64,000 nucleotides of DNA from LMUY01 sp965276785 (GCA_965276785.1 OZ255629.1:1550001-1614000), one strand, 5' to 3'. Counted from the stretch's first letter, positions 27,789 to 36,814 are shown. Translations and numbers: made by a program. The notes: generated from the sequence alone by a model not told the origin.

Positions 27789-29855
27789 ATGCCCGGAACA
27801 GATTTCGACGACCTAGACTTACCAGGTAATACCGATACCGAACCAAAGCCATCGGTTAAGAAACCTAAGCCGCTCGACCCGGCCCGCGTCGTAGCCGACC
27901 TTCTTCTCAAGACCGCCCTGCGACACGCAGGAATCGATATGGTCAAATTGCCGTCAAGCGGCCTCGTGTTCGTCATCGAGGTGCCACGACTTGAGTGGAT
28001 CGACCTGTTTGAGAAAGTTTGGCAAAAACGGCTTCAGAAAGGTGTCGAGCCCGCAGATGGCAATGGGAGAAACTGGTATCGGAATTCAAGTTGGGTGGCG
28101 TGGTGGACGGACGAAGAGCCGACCCGCGCCGACCGTAAACGCGAGGCAGAAACCTTCGCCAAGGCAATCGCGGGGGGCCGGAACTGCGTCGGTATCGCCG
28201 TGGATCTCGAGTGGCTACCTCGCGATCTTGTCCTAAGCGCCGACCATCGCATTACCGTTGCGCCACCGACTGGCAAAATGCTCAAGGCGGCGTCCAGACT
28301 GTTGACAAAGGCATCGCCATGCACCCGCGTCAATGACGAACAGACGGCGCGTGCCACTCCGCGGTTGCTGCGCCTAGCGTATCGACCCGATAGGCAGTCG
28401 GCTGACGATTACCTGCGCAAACTCGCGGAACTCATCGAGCAGGATACCCAGGCCGAAAAGCCGAAGCCAGCAAGCCCGCGAAACGAACCGACCCTAGACC
28501 GGCTGCACGGGATGGACGAAGCCGTCGCGTGGTGCCTCCGCGTGCGGGACGATCTGCTGGCCGTCCAGGCCGGACGAATCACGTGGTCAGAACTCGACCG
28601 TGGCTGCCTTTTGTCCGGTCCGCCCGGCTGCGGCAAGACCCTGTTTGCGCGGGCGCTGGCCGCGACCTGCGGCATTCCATTGATTTCCGGCTCCTATTCA
28701 CAATGGATGGCCCACGGCAGTGGCCATCAAGGAGACTTGCTGCGCGCGTTGCGTGGCGCGTTTACTGACGCGAAACGGCAAGCGCCGTCCATCCTCTTCA
28801 TCGACGAGGTCGATAGCTTTCCCGATCGGGAAAGCGTCACGCACAACTGGCGGGACTGGGAAGTGCAGGTCGTCAACGCCCTTTTGACCGAGATCGACGG
28901 TGTCGACGGCCGCGACGGCGTCATCCTCGTCGGCGCCTGCAACCATCCAGACCGGCTCGATCCGGCCCTGACCCGAAGCGGCAGGCTCGACCGGCACATT
29001 CGGATCAGTCTGCCCGGGCCCAGCGATGTCGAGCGTATCTTGCGCGAGCATCTGGGCTCGGAGCTTACCGGCGAGGATTTGCGGCGTGTTGTACTATGGG
29101 CGACGGGCATGTCGGGGGCCGACCTCGAGCGTGTCATCCGTGAAGCTCGGCAGCGAGCCAGGTTTGCCGACCGGCCATTGGTTCTCGAGGATCTGGAATG
29201 GGTGGTATCCGGCAAGAACCATCCCGAGCTTCGTCCTGACGTTCTATGGCTTGTATGCATCCATGAGGCTGGTCACGCCGTCGTTGCCCTGGACCAAGGC
29301 TTCCAGGACCTGGACTCGGTTGCCATCGGCCATGACGGTAAAACGAGCCTCGGACGCACAAACGGGTTCATCGACAAGCCTTTCATGACGGCCCAGGACG
29401 TTCAAGCCCGGGTCATGCTGCTGCTTGCCGGTCGCGCCGCCGAGGAGGTCTTCCTAGGACAGCCATCCTCGGGGGCGGGCGGCCATCAAGGCAGCGATCT
29501 CGCGCAAGCCACGATGCTCCTCCTGTGTGCTCACACGATGCTCGGACTTGGCAGTGACTTGCCGCCGCTGTGGCTCGGCGAGGTCGACAGAAGCTCGCTG
29601 CCGGTTCTGCTGGCGTCACAGCCGACCATCGCGATCAGCGTCATCGGGCAGATCGACAAGGCTTACGAGGACTTGAAGCACCTAGTCAGGCGCCGCTGGG
29701 ACGCAATCCATCAGGTTGCGCTGGCTCTGTGGCAGAAGCGGGTGCTGCACGGCGCCGAAGTCAAGGCCATCGTCGCCCGGCATCCTCCCCGCATGCCGTC
29801 CCACCAGCAGGAGCCGCTGGACACCATGGATGCGACCTATGTCGGACGGGAGTGA
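27789..29855 (+). CDS. FtsH-like AAA protease without membrane anchor
   Basis: 688 residues. Residues 1-230 are unassigned and have no membrane helix, unlike FtsH. An AAA domain follows: Walker A LSGPPGCGKTLFARALA near 277, Walker B ILFIDEVDSFPD near 337, and an SRH region with NHPDRLDPALTRSGRLDR. The C-terminal M41 peptidase has the zinc motif CIHEAGHAVVAL near 492, and the third ligand fits GSDLAQATML. It should be an ATP-driven zinc protease, here cytosolic. The next small ORF overlaps its 3' end. As transposon cargo it may be a stress or defence factor; that role is inference. Confidence 0.82.
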   Translation: MPGTDFDDLDLPGNTDTEPKPSVKKPKPLDPARVVADLLLKTALRHAGIDMVKLPSSGLVFVIEVPRLEWIDLFEKVWQKRLQKGVEPADGNGRNWYRNSSWVAWWTDEEPTRADRKREAETFAKAIAGGRNCVGIAVDLEWLPRDLVLSADHRITVAPPTGKMLKAASRLLTKASPCTRVNDEQTARATPRLLRLAYRPDRQSADDYLRKLAELIEQDTQAEKPKPASPRNEPTLDRLHGMDEAVAWCLRVRDDLLAVQAGRITWSELDRGCLLSGPPGCGKTLFARALAATCGIPLISGSYSQWMAHGSGHQGDLLRALRGAFTDAKRQAPSILFIDEVDSFPDRESVTHNWRDWEVQVVNALLTEIDGVDGRDGVILVGACNHPDRLDPALTRSGRLDRHIRISLPGPSDVERILREHLGSELTGEDLRRVVLWATGMSGADLERVIREARQRARFADRPLVLEDLEWVVSGKNHPELRPDVLWLVCIHEAGHAVVALDQGFQDLDSVAIGHDGKTSLGRTNGFIDKPFMTAQDVQARVMLLLAGRAAEEVFLGQPSSGAGGHQGSDLAQATMLLLCAHTMLGLGSDLPPLWLGEVDRSSLPVLLASQPTIAISVIGQIDKAYEDLKHLVRRRWDAIHQVALALWQKRVLHGAEVKAIVARHPPRMPSHQQEPLDTMDATYVGRE

Positions 29856-30072
29856 CGCGGCCGAACTCCTGCGCGAGGGCGACAGGGTGGGACGCTACGT
29901 CATCCTGCGCGACGTCGAGGGGCACTGGTATGCCATTGCTGCCGGAGCTGCGTCGGCACTCCGGCAGGGGGAGGACGGCACGACGCTTTTAATGCTGCCG
30001 GGTGGCAAGCTCATGCACGTTCCTCATTCTCTCTCGCGCGTTCTGAAATGGTTTGATGGCAAGCCCATCTGA
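29839..30072 (+). CDS. small protein coupled to the AAA protease
   Basis: 77 residues from ATG 29839, inside the last codons of the protease gene (17-base overlap), which implies translational coupling. The sequence (LREGDRVGRYVILRDVEGHWYAI, then LLMLPGGKLMHVPHSLSRVLKWF) reads as a small beta-rich domain. No family is recognised. It may be an adaptor or inhibitor of the protease; that idea rests only on the overlap. Confidence 0.6.
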   Translation: MSDGSDAAELLREGDRVGRYVILRDVEGHWYAIAAGAASALRQGEDGTTLLMLPGGKLMHVPHSLSRVLKWFDGKPI

Positions 30073-30152
30073 CCGGCTGGTGAGGATCGCATGCTGTCCC
30101 ACCGGAGACGCGACGAAGGTCATTTGTTTTCAGGGCAGAGAATTTTCAGCCG

Positions 30153-30701
30153 ATGAACTCTCAACAACTCAGCGATGAACAGGGATGGAAGAAATTGGCC
30201 GCGGGCGTCGAGTTCGCGCTTGCGGTGCATTCCAAGCAAGTCAGGAAGGGCACGGACGCGCCCTACGCCAGCCACTTGTTCGGCGTGGCAAGCCTGTTCC
30301 TCGAGCATGGCGGCGACGAGGAACAGGCCATCGCCGCCATGCTGCATGACGCAGTCTAGAACCGGGGCGCCCACCTAGAGCCGGTCATCCGCGAACGAGT
30401 CGGCGGCCGGGTCGCCGACATCGTCTTGGGCTGTACGGACGCAGATACCATCCCGAAGCCGCCGTGGCGCGACCGCAAAGAGGAGTATATTCGCCACCTC
30501 GAACAAGCAACGCCGGACGTCCTGCTCGTCTCGCTGGCCGACGAGGGCCACAACGCTCGGGCGACCTGCACCGACATGCGGACTGACGGCATGACTGTAT
30601 TCGACCGTTTCAGGGGTGGGCGAGACGGTACGCTGTGGTACTATGAACCTTGGCGGAGGTTTTCGGGGGGCTGCTTCCCGGAGCACTGGCCGACGAGGTA
30701 A
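30153..30701 (+). pseudogene. RelA/SpoT-type HD-domain protein with in-frame amber codon
   Basis: An HD_4-like domain of about 180 residues interrupted by TAG at 30357-30359. Upstream: GVEFALAVHSKQVRKGTDAPYASHLFGVA and AAMLHDAV. Downstream in the same frame: the sequence resumes as NRGAHLEPVIRERVG, then KEEYIRHLEQATPDVLLVSLADEGHNARA. The expected text at the break is HDAVED, so one codon has become TAG and the next is Asn rather than Asp. The HD motif itself is before the stop. Intact relatives hydrolyse (p)ppGpp-like or other nucleotides. As read, only a 68-residue fragment would be made. Confidence 0.75.
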
Positions 30702-31070
30702 GAGAGGTTGTCCAGACTATGAGAAGCCCCGCGGCCTGAATTGTAGACGAACCGTTCATGTAATCACCGCCTGCAACAGAGGCACACTGGAAACGGCTTG
30801 GCCAATCATGAAGCGGCTGTGCTCCTAAAGGTGGGACCGCGCGGCCGTATCCTCCGGGAAGATCTCGGCGTCAGGACAGACGCGGAGCCCAACTGCGGGC
30901 TGCCCTGACTGGTCGCGAGAAGGATGGTATGGTCGCGCTACGGGCAGCAACATGGATTGTCACGGCTCGCCCCCTCACTTGAAGGTTCGAGTTGTGGTGG
31001 CACTCGTAAGCCTTCCGCCATTCCGAGGGCTGTGCCGACTCAGCATCACGGAGTCGCTTACGTCCCAGCA
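30702..31070. other. intergenic stretch, nothing recognised
   Basis: About 370 bases between the broken HD gene and the 3' end of the zeta-toxin-like gene. I see no gene, no clear hairpin and no repeat in it. Confidence 0.4.
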
Positions 31071-31712
31071 TCAACTCGGCTTCACGGCGCGGAAAACGGC
31101 GTCGGTCGATATCGAGAATGCCTCGCTTACAACCTCTGCAAGCCGACAATGAAAAATGTCGGCTTCATCAAGGTTGTTTACCTCAATGGCTGTTCCCTGA
31201 ATTTGTAGAAGCAGCCGCGGGCCCGACAAAAGGCTATTGTCGAACAGCATGCTTCCATCCGCGAGGCGGATTGCTTCCGGCAGTCGCCTCAAAGCTGTTT
31301 CATAACGACGTCGAATGACATGTTCGGGAATGTCGTGCCCACCGCGCGAAACCCTTTCCGCAACACGCTGAACGTTCAGGTCGGCACTGTTCAGTGCGAC
31401 GAAAACAAGGCCCAACTCGTACCCACTATCCCTTGCAGTGCGCATCAGCTCGATGGACTGTCGGCTTGAAAGGGTCGTCTCGTAGACGAAGTCTTCCCTC
31501 GCTTCCAGAAGCTTGGCGAGTTCTGCTAAGGTTCGCCTGCCCGCAAGGAGCGAAGCCGTTTCAGGTTGTTCTGGATTAAGGCTACGAGCTATGACATCCG
31601 CGTTGACAAAGCGCCCCGGCAATGTAAGCCGATTGTAAATCGTCGACTTGCCCGATCCGTTTGGTCCACCGATAACCGTACAGGCAGGGATTCTATCGTT
31701 GTCAGGGTCCAC
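31071..31712 (-). CDS. zeta-toxin-like P-loop kinase
   Basis: 213 residues. Walker A is TVIGGPNGSGKSTIYNRL near residue 17, then FVNADVIARSLNPE (the zeta-type Asp region), FVYETTLSSRQSIELM and HVIRRRYETALRRLPEAI. This is the zeta toxin / UDP-N-acetylglucosamine kinase-like fold. Bacterial zeta toxins phosphorylate UDP-sugars and block wall synthesis; related proteins act on other small molecules. It overlaps the small upstream gene by eleven bases, which suits a toxin-antitoxin pair, but no classical epsilon antitoxin is present. Confidence 0.78.
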   Translation of the reverse strand: MDPDNDRIPACTVIGGPNGSGKSTIYNRLTLPGRFVNADVIARSLNPEQPETASLLAGRRTLAELAKLLEAREDFVYETTLSSRQSIELMRTARDSGYELGLVFVALNSADLNVQRVAERVSRGGHDIPEHVIRRRYETALRRLPEAIRLADGSMLFDNSLLSGPRLLLQIQGTAIEVNNLDEADIFHCRLAEVVSEAFSISTDAVFRAVKPS

Positions 31713-31911
31713 GGGGCGGCATGGCCACGACCGCCCCGTCGGCCTTCACACGTTCGCGGTGGCCGTTGGGGTATTCCCTAATAACGTCGGTCCCGTAAGC
31801 GGGCTCCGTGTAGGAAATGGTCGTGTTGCTCAGTCGCGCTTCAGCCCGCACATCCTCGCCGATCCGGCTGATCGCTTCGGCTTTAAGGGTATAATGTTCG
31901 AACAGGACCAT
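31702..31911 (-). CDS. small partner of the zeta-like kinase
   Basis: 69 residues from ATG 31911, which has AAGGAGG upstream. The sequence MVLFEHYTLKAEAISRIGED with ISYTEPAYGTDVIREYP and a short GHRERVKADG end is not a known DNA-binding antitoxin, but small proteins of this kind commonly precede zeta-like kinase genes in alphaproteobacteria (recalled, not checked). The overlap with the kinase gene supports coupled translation. Confidence 0.6.
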   Translation of the reverse strand: MVLFEHYTLKAEAISRIGEDVRAEARLSNTTISYTEPAYGTDVIREYPNGHRERVKADGAVVAMPPRGP

Positions 31912-32071
31912 GTTCTCACTATCCTCCTTACCCGAAGATGGTTCACGCCGTTGCAAAAGTCAATAAGCCTCTGTTATAGTTTGGCAAAATGCGGTTTGGC
32001 TTACTGTTGCGGGCTGCCTTGGCATCGCCGGTCCGTTCGATTGAGGCTCTTGTCTATGCTATGTTCTAGTT

Positions 32072-32344
32072 ATGGGAGACCCGCCTTACGACCGTCCACT
32101 CGCTCTCGCCAGCCTGGTGCGCACGATGCGAGATCATCTCCTGGCCGTCCGATGCGGGTGCGGAGCCAAGCGTGTCATTGCCGTCGCACGGATGGCCAGC
32201 AACCCCCAAGTGGCAGGCTACACCCTGGCTCATGTTGCCATGAGCCTACGGTGCGAGGGCTGCTATGACGGCCCCGACGAGGTGCATCTGACGGCCACGG
32301 GGCACGGGCTTAAACGGGCAGTTGGTGGTGGTGATCTTGTGTAG
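32072..32344 (+). CDS. small zinc-ribbon-like hypothetical protein
   Basis: 90 residues. Cys residues are spaced as CGCGAKRVI and RCEGCYDGP, a plausible zinc ribbon, with the conserved-looking middle VAGYTLAHVAMSLRCEGC. Similar small proteins occur in Acetobacteraceae and Methylobacterium genomes as free-standing genes of unknown role. It is convergent with the PIN gene. Confidence 0.55.
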   Translation: MGDPPYDRPLALASLVRTMRDHLLAVRCGCGAKRVIAVARMASNPQVAGYTLAHVAMSLRCEGCYDGPDEVHLTATGHGLKRAVGGGDLV

Positions 32345-32439
32345 ACGATGCCGCTGCTGGTGAAGGATGGGGGCAGGGCCAAGCGGTTGCGAGGGCGCGT
32401 GGATAGGACGGCAAGATATTGTGAGGCAATGGCCCAATA

Positions 32440-32994
32440 TCAAACAAAGATAAAGCTGCCGCCGGGTGCAATTTGCTGGAGCAAATCGAAGTCGGCCTTG
32501 TTCTCCGTAAGCACTGGAAACCCTTGTTTGGCGGCACAGAGGTAGATTACTGCGTCGTTGAGCAACTCTTTCAACTGTTGCTTTTGGAAGCCTTGGATGC
32601 GCGCGACGATGCCCGCAACCATTCCCGCGTCTGCCCACACCTGGGGATCGGGCACGAGCAGCCGATTGGAGGGGATGGCTGCAAACAACTCAGCGTAGTG
32701 GTCTGCCGTTGCCTTCCAGTCTGATGCCCTTGGAGGGTATTTGCCGACGCCTGCGCTGAGTTCTGCGAGACAGACCACGCAGTGGAACATCATTCCCTGG
32801 TCGATCATGGCGGTTGCCGTCAACGGGAGCGCGCCAGCGGCATCCAGGATGTAGATGTTGGTGTCGGGCACAAACACCTGTCGTCCCTTGCCAGGGACAT
32901 CGGCGGCACTGATCAGATCGGTGTCAGCACGGGCGGTCAGGTGTGCCTGACGTTTTTCCGGCTTCCTCGACCTGATGACCTGCCTGAGATCAAT
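32440..32994 (-). CDS. PIN-domain toxin
   Basis: About 184 residues if translation begins at the ATT at 32994; the frame stays open to 33093 but that part lies inside the antitoxin gene. No ATG, GTG or TTG is in frame near the antitoxin stop, so the start is uncertain (the next good candidate is an internal GTG before FVPDTNIYI). The PIN acidic set is present: VFVPDTNIYILD, VCLAELSAG, LLNDAVIYL and ADFDLL. PIN proteins of VapC type cut RNA. The upstream gene on the same strand is the likely antitoxin. Confidence 0.75.
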   Translation of the reverse strand: MDLRQVIRSRKPEKRQAHLTARADTDLISAADVPGKGRQVFVPDTNIYILDAAGALPLTATAMIDQGMMFHCVVCLAELSAGVGKYPPRASDWKATADHYAELFAAIPSNRLLVPDPQVWADAGMVAGIVARIQGFQKQQLKELLNDAVIYLCAAKQGFPVLTENKADFDLLQQIAPGGSFIFV

Positions 32995-33319
32995 CGCCGA
33001 GCTTATGGTCTTTGCCCAATCGACCCCGGCTCTTGCGCATGAACGCGGCGACCGGATCCGGCTGTGCCAGCGCTGCGAGGGCCAAGATCCCAAGTTCGGA
33101 GGGCGACGTCACGCCGCTCTCCTTCATTGCAGCCTCCACCAGGGCGCGGGGAGCCCTAAAGCTAAGATGCTCGGTACGATCGCCCTCAAGCAGACCCGCC
33201 TCCTTGGCACTGTCGAAGGCGACGACGTGCACGGCTTTGGCGCCTGATGGGGCGATGATTGCTCTAGCCCGGCGCCTCGCACCCGCCTTGTGCTTGCCAG
33301 TGTCTTGCGTCATGGCCAT
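32990..33319 (-). CDS. probable antitoxin of the PIN pair
   Basis: 109 residues. The N-terminal part is basic (GKHKAGARRRARAIIAPSG); the middle HLSFRAPRALVEAAMKESGVTSPSELGILALAALAQ looks like a ribbon-helix-helix or short helical dimer segment, and the C-terminal tail is basic. Its stop codon overlaps the start region of the PIN gene, so the two are coupled. It probably binds its own promoter together with the toxin. Confidence 0.65.
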   Translation of the reverse strand: MAMTQDTGKHKAGARRRARAIIAPSGAKAVHVVAFDSAKEAGLLEGDRTEHLSFRAPRALVEAAMKESGVTSPSELGILALAALAQPDPVAAFMRKSRGRLGKDHKLGD

Positions 33320-33436
33320 ACCAGCCCCTGGTTTATGTGTGCATATCGCGCGCTCGCGTCACACAGATCAAGTGAGTATGCTCGCAACGGCCGCTGAGGC
33401 CATACAGATCTGATGCACCCAAGAGCTCAGGTTTGT

Positions 33437-33590
33437 CCGGCCTCCAGCATCACACGTCGGTCAACCTCTCTCCATGTCCACCACAAGCCTGTTGCGTCCT
33501 CGGCGGCACGATGGCGTCGATGGCGTCGCGCCGCCTCGGCGTGTTCAGCCTCTGCGACGATCCTGGCTGCGGTCGCAACTACGTATGCCT
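33437..33590 (-). pseudogene. remnant copy of the 3'-5' exonuclease gene
   Basis: Bases 33443-33520 closely match 38764-38840, the 3' part of the exonuclease gene at 38682-39308 (about nine of ten bases identical over roughly 75, lower beyond that). The match is on the same strand. No open frame of the exonuclease remains. The rest of 33320-33846 holds nothing I can identify. It shows an earlier duplication, or a loss of a second copy, inside the transposon. Confidence 0.65.
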
Positions 33591-33846
33591 CCAGTGGGGG
33601 CCGCCTAGCGGGAGCTGCGGCCCCCGGGGGACCTTCGAGACGCTCGCACGGGCATTGGTAGGTCAGGGGTGGATCGCTGGATGGAGGTCATCACCTGGGC
33701 AAAGCGTCGGCGCCGGTGTTGTGTCGACGACAAGCTTTGCCGTGGAAGGCCTGGCCGATCAGGGAGGGCTTGCTCACCTTGTTGAGACCATTGCCCGTCA
33801 ATCGGGCCGGACCAAAGCGCTCGAAGACACAGGCCGGGGTGTCACC

Positions 33847-34371
33847 TCAAATCATCGAACTTAGGGCGGCCTCAAGAATCCGGCGGGTCGGCTCATAGCG
33901 GTCCCGCCATTGACCGACCAGGACAGGTGTAGCCCCCATCCGGCAGGCGTCGATCGTGTCCGTGACATCGGCAAGCTTCATCTCAATTGCCGATCGTCTC
34001 CCAGAGGACGCAAGCTTGCGCGCGTAGTCGAGATATAATTCGCACTCGTTGGAGCCAATCGCCTCAAAATCGCGGAAGTAGTCCGCGGTGGAAGGCGGGG
34101 TTGTGAGGCCAATGATCTCGATCGCCTCGTCGCTTAGGCCGAACTCGGCGAGCATCGCGCGGCCGCCACCACGATCCATAAATGCGTCATGCAGCAGTGC
34201 CGCCTCGAGTTGCGCCCGGCTGGCGTCGGGATTGCGGAAGACACAGCGCAGTGCGACCCGCTCGAAATGCTCCGCCCAAGGGCGCCCGATCCGATCGACG
34301 ACACCCGCTTGCTGCCGCTCGACCGCCTTCACAAGCGCCCAGAACCATTCGTGTTGCGGCATCACCGACAT
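33847..34371 (-). CDS. HD-domain protein
   Basis: 174 residues. The order RIGRPWAEHFERVALRC, LEAALLHDAFMDRGGG and LSDEAIEIIGLTTPP is that of small HD hydrolases related to the RelA/SpoT HD domain, with the first His, the HD pair, and a later Asp (KLADVTDTID). Its start overlaps the FAD-monooxygenase stop by one base (TGATG), so it is the last gene of a three-gene unit. The substrate is unknown. An HD hydrolase is an unusual companion for a flavin hydroxylase. Confidence 0.68.
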   Translation of the reverse strand: MSVMPQHEWFWALVKAVERQQAGVVDRIGRPWAEHFERVALRCVFRNPDASRAQLEAALLHDAFMDRGGGRAMLAEFGLSDEAIEIIGLTTPPSTADYFRDFEAIGSNECELYLDYARKLASSGRRSAIEMKLADVTDTIDACRMGATPVLVGQWRDRYEPTRRILEAALSSMI

Positions 34372-35450
34372 CAGGTTGCCTGCAGAGGCGTGACGAGTTC
34401 GGCCGCGAAATCGGCGCCTGGGTGACGCGACGTCGAGAGGCTCCGCTTGGCGGCAATCTCCTCAGCCTTGTCCTGCCAACTGGCGACGATGGGACGCATT
34501 TTGGTTTCCCAGGCAGCCAGCGCCGTCGCAACATCGGGAGTGCTGGCAACGGCCTCTGCAAGCGCCACGGCATTGAGCATGCTGACACCGGCGCCCTGTC
34601 CCAGGCTTGAGGGCATCGCGTGCGCTGCGTCTCCTACGACGGCGATACGCCCCTGCGACCAGCGATCCAATTTCGTCGTGCCATACCGGTCGCGACGGCC
34701 TCGGTCCCCCATGCGCTCGAAGATAGCGGCGAGCCTCGGGAAGCTGCGAGCCCAGAGTGCGGCGTCGACCGGGACTTTCGCCGCCACCACATCCTCCGCG
34801 GGTGCCATTAAACAAATGTAGAAAGCGTCGGCTCCGCAAGGCGTATAAAGGGCCCGAAGCGGCCGGTGCCGATAGTCATACATGTCCAGCACACCGTCCC
34901 ACTCCGCCGAGCGCATGCCCTCTCGGTCCATCAAAACGCGGGTAATTCCGTCGGCGTGGCGGATGCGATGCATAAGGAAGCCAGATCGCTGGGCGGCGTC
35001 GGAGCGGACGCCGTCCGCCAGCACAATCAAGTCCGCACCGGCGAACACTCGATCCGCGAGATGCAGCGTGCCGTTCGGCTCGGCCGCGACGGCCGTAGTG
35101 CCCAGGCTCACCTCGACCCCTTCCGCCTGCGCCGCATCGAGCAATGCCGAATGGAGGTGGTGCCGGGTGGTTGTGAGGATGCCGTCGAGCACAGTCATGG
35201 AGCGGCGCTCCCCATCGATGAAGATGGTTCGGCTCCGCGGAGACCAAACCGCATTGCGGACCCGCTCGAGCGCACCGATGCGTTCCAACGAAGCCTGCGC
35301 AAACGGGAACACGTAAATCCCCGAGCCAATCGCCCGGTGCTCGGGCAAGGCCTCGTGCACGCGCACCGACCATCCGGCCCTGGCCAGGCCGATGGCGACG
35401 GCCAGGCCCGCGAACCCCGCACCAGCGATTTCCGCGCGACGCCTGGTCAT
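34371..35450 (-). CDS. FAD-dependent aromatic monooxygenase
   Basis: 359 residues of the group A flavin hydroxylase type (PHBH/NicC/salicylate hydroxylase). The FAD Rossmann motif is GAGFAGLAVAIGLARAGWSV, the DG motif is LIVLADGVRSD, and the GD motif is IAVVGDAAHAMPSSLGQGAG. It should hydroxylate an aromatic or N-heteroaromatic acid using NAD(P)H and O2. It overlaps the MFS transporter gene by 4 bases upstream, so uptake and first oxidation are linked. The exact substrate (nicotinate-like or benzoate-like) cannot be told. Confidence 0.82.
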   Translation of the reverse strand: MTRRRAEIAGAGFAGLAVAIGLARAGWSVRVHEALPEHRAIGSGIYVFPFAQASLERIGALERVRNAVWSPRSRTIFIDGERRSMTVLDGILTTTRHHLHSALLDAAQAEGVEVSLGTTAVAAEPNGTLHLADRVFAGADLIVLADGVRSDAAQRSGFLMHRIRHADGITRVLMDREGMRSAEWDGVLDMYDYRHRPLRALYTPCGADAFYICLMAPAEDVVAAKVPVDAALWARSFPRLAAIFERMGDRGRRDRYGTTKLDRWSQGRIAVVGDAAHAMPSSLGQGAGVSMLNAVALAEAVASTPDVATALAAWETKMRPIVASWQDKAEEIAAKRSLSTSRHPGADFAAELVTPLQAT

Positions 35451-36814
35451 GCCGCGGCTACTTTTTCGACCCGCGCCTGCGCCGAGGATGCTTCCAGCGT
35501 CCGCCCCTTAGTGCGCGGCCCGAGCAGCAAGACGGCCACGACGCTGGCGAAGAGGAGGCCGTCGCTGACGACAAAGAGGGCCAGCCGCCCCTGGAGGATT
35601 TGAAAGATGCCGAAGCTGAGCAGCAGCAGGATGCCTCCGGCGCGCCCCCAGGCTGATGCCATTCCCATCGCAGTGGTCCGGATCGCCGTCGGATAGAGCT
35701 CCGGCGTGTAAGTGTAGATGCAGGTCGACCCATTGCCGAGGAAGAACGCGGTGAACCAGGCACAGGCCATGATCTCGAAGGGCGTGTTAGAGAAGCCAAA
35801 CAGGGTGCCGCTCACGCCAATGCCAATGAAGCTCGCAACCAGCCAGACCTTCCGGTCCACCAGGTCCAGCAGGAAGCCGGACAGGATGTAGCCCGGCACG
35901 AAGCCTGAGAAGATCACGACCGAGAACTGCGTGGAGCGCACAAGGGTGAAGCCCTCCATGGCCAGCAATCCTGGAAGCACCGACTGAAACGTGTAGAGCA
36001 CGCCGTACTCGGTGAACCAGACTAGCCAGAGCATGACCGTGAGGGGAAGCAGGACGGGTGAGATAATATCGGCTCGGCGGGCAGTCACGGAAGGCGGTGC
36101 TGGCGCCGCGGGCATGACCGGCGGAAGCCCGCGCGCTCGGGACACCTTGGCTTCGATGGATATGAGCACTGCTTCGGCCTCGGCGGCTCGGCCGCGTGTC
36201 AGCAACCAGCGTGGACTTTCGGGGAGCACAAAGCGCATGCTTCCCACCAGCAGGGCGACCGGCGCGGTCAGCGCCAGCGTCCATCGCCAACCCACCGTCG
36301 GCAAGAACACCAGCGCCCATACCGGTGACAGGGCGATGCCCACGGCGAAGAAACCCATCATCGCGCCGTTGAACCGGCCTCGGAGCCGCGAGGGCCATAG
36401 CTCGGCCAGGTACGGGGGCACGACGCAGCTCTCCATGCCCACGAACAGCCACGTCAGGAAGTTCAGCGCCGCGAACACCTCGATGCCCGGCGACAGAGCG
36501 CGGGCGGCGGAGAACGCCGAATAGAGCACCAGGCTCGCCATCATCACCGTCTTGCGGCCCCAGCGGTCCGCCGCGAAGCCGACGACGACCGATCCGACCA
36601 GGTAGCCCGCCAGGCCGATGGCGGACGTCACCCCCAGCGCCAGGCCGCCAAGGCGCCACTGCACCCGAAACGCGGCAAAGGCGAACCCGGTGACCACCGT
36701 ATCGAGTGTGTCGAAGAACAGCGACAACCCCGCAACGAGCAAGACCATGGCATGGAAACGCGAGGCTGGGAGCCGGTCCAGCCGGGCAACCAGGTTTTCC
36801 GTCGTAAAAGGCAT
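35447..36814 (-). CDS. MFS transporter, aromatic acid/NiaP-like
   Basis: 455 residues from ATG 36814, preceded by GAGGAG nine bases upstream; the frame is open 11 codons further. Twelve helices; the sugar-porter-like signatures are DRWGRKTVM after helix 2, PESPRWLLTRGR in the central loop, and ELYPTAIRTTAMGMASAWGRAGG late. This pattern is typical of NiaP and of aromatic acid:H+ symporters, which import substrates across the inner membrane. It heads the operon with the flavin hydroxylase and is divergent from the GntR regulator. Confidence 0.82.
   Translation of the reverse strand: MPFTTENLVARLDRLPASRFHAMVLLVAGLSLFFDTLDTVVTGFAFAAFRVQWRLGGLALGVTSAIGLAGYLVGSVVVGFAADRWGRKTVMMASLVLYSAFSAARALSPGIEVFAALNFLTWLFVGMESCVVPPYLAELWPSRLRGRFNGAMMGFFAVGIALSPVWALVFLPTVGWRWTLALTAPVALLVGSMRFVLPESPRWLLTRGRAAEAEAVLISIEAKVSRARGLPPVMPAAPAPPSVTARRADIISPVLLPLTVMLWLVWFTEYGVLYTFQSVLPGLLAMEGFTLVRSTQFSVVIFSGFVPGYILSGFLLDLVDRKVWLVASFIGIGVSGTLFGFSNTPFEIMACAWFTAFFLGNGSTCIYTYTPELYPTAIRTTAMGMASAWGRAGGILLLLSFGIFQILQGRLALFVVSDGLLFASVVAVLLLGPRTKGRTLEASSAQARVEKVAAA

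Noticed and set aside
33433..33864. A 143-codon open frame on the plus strand.
   Set aside because: Its first part is the antisense of the decayed exonuclease copy, and the rest has no recognisable feature.
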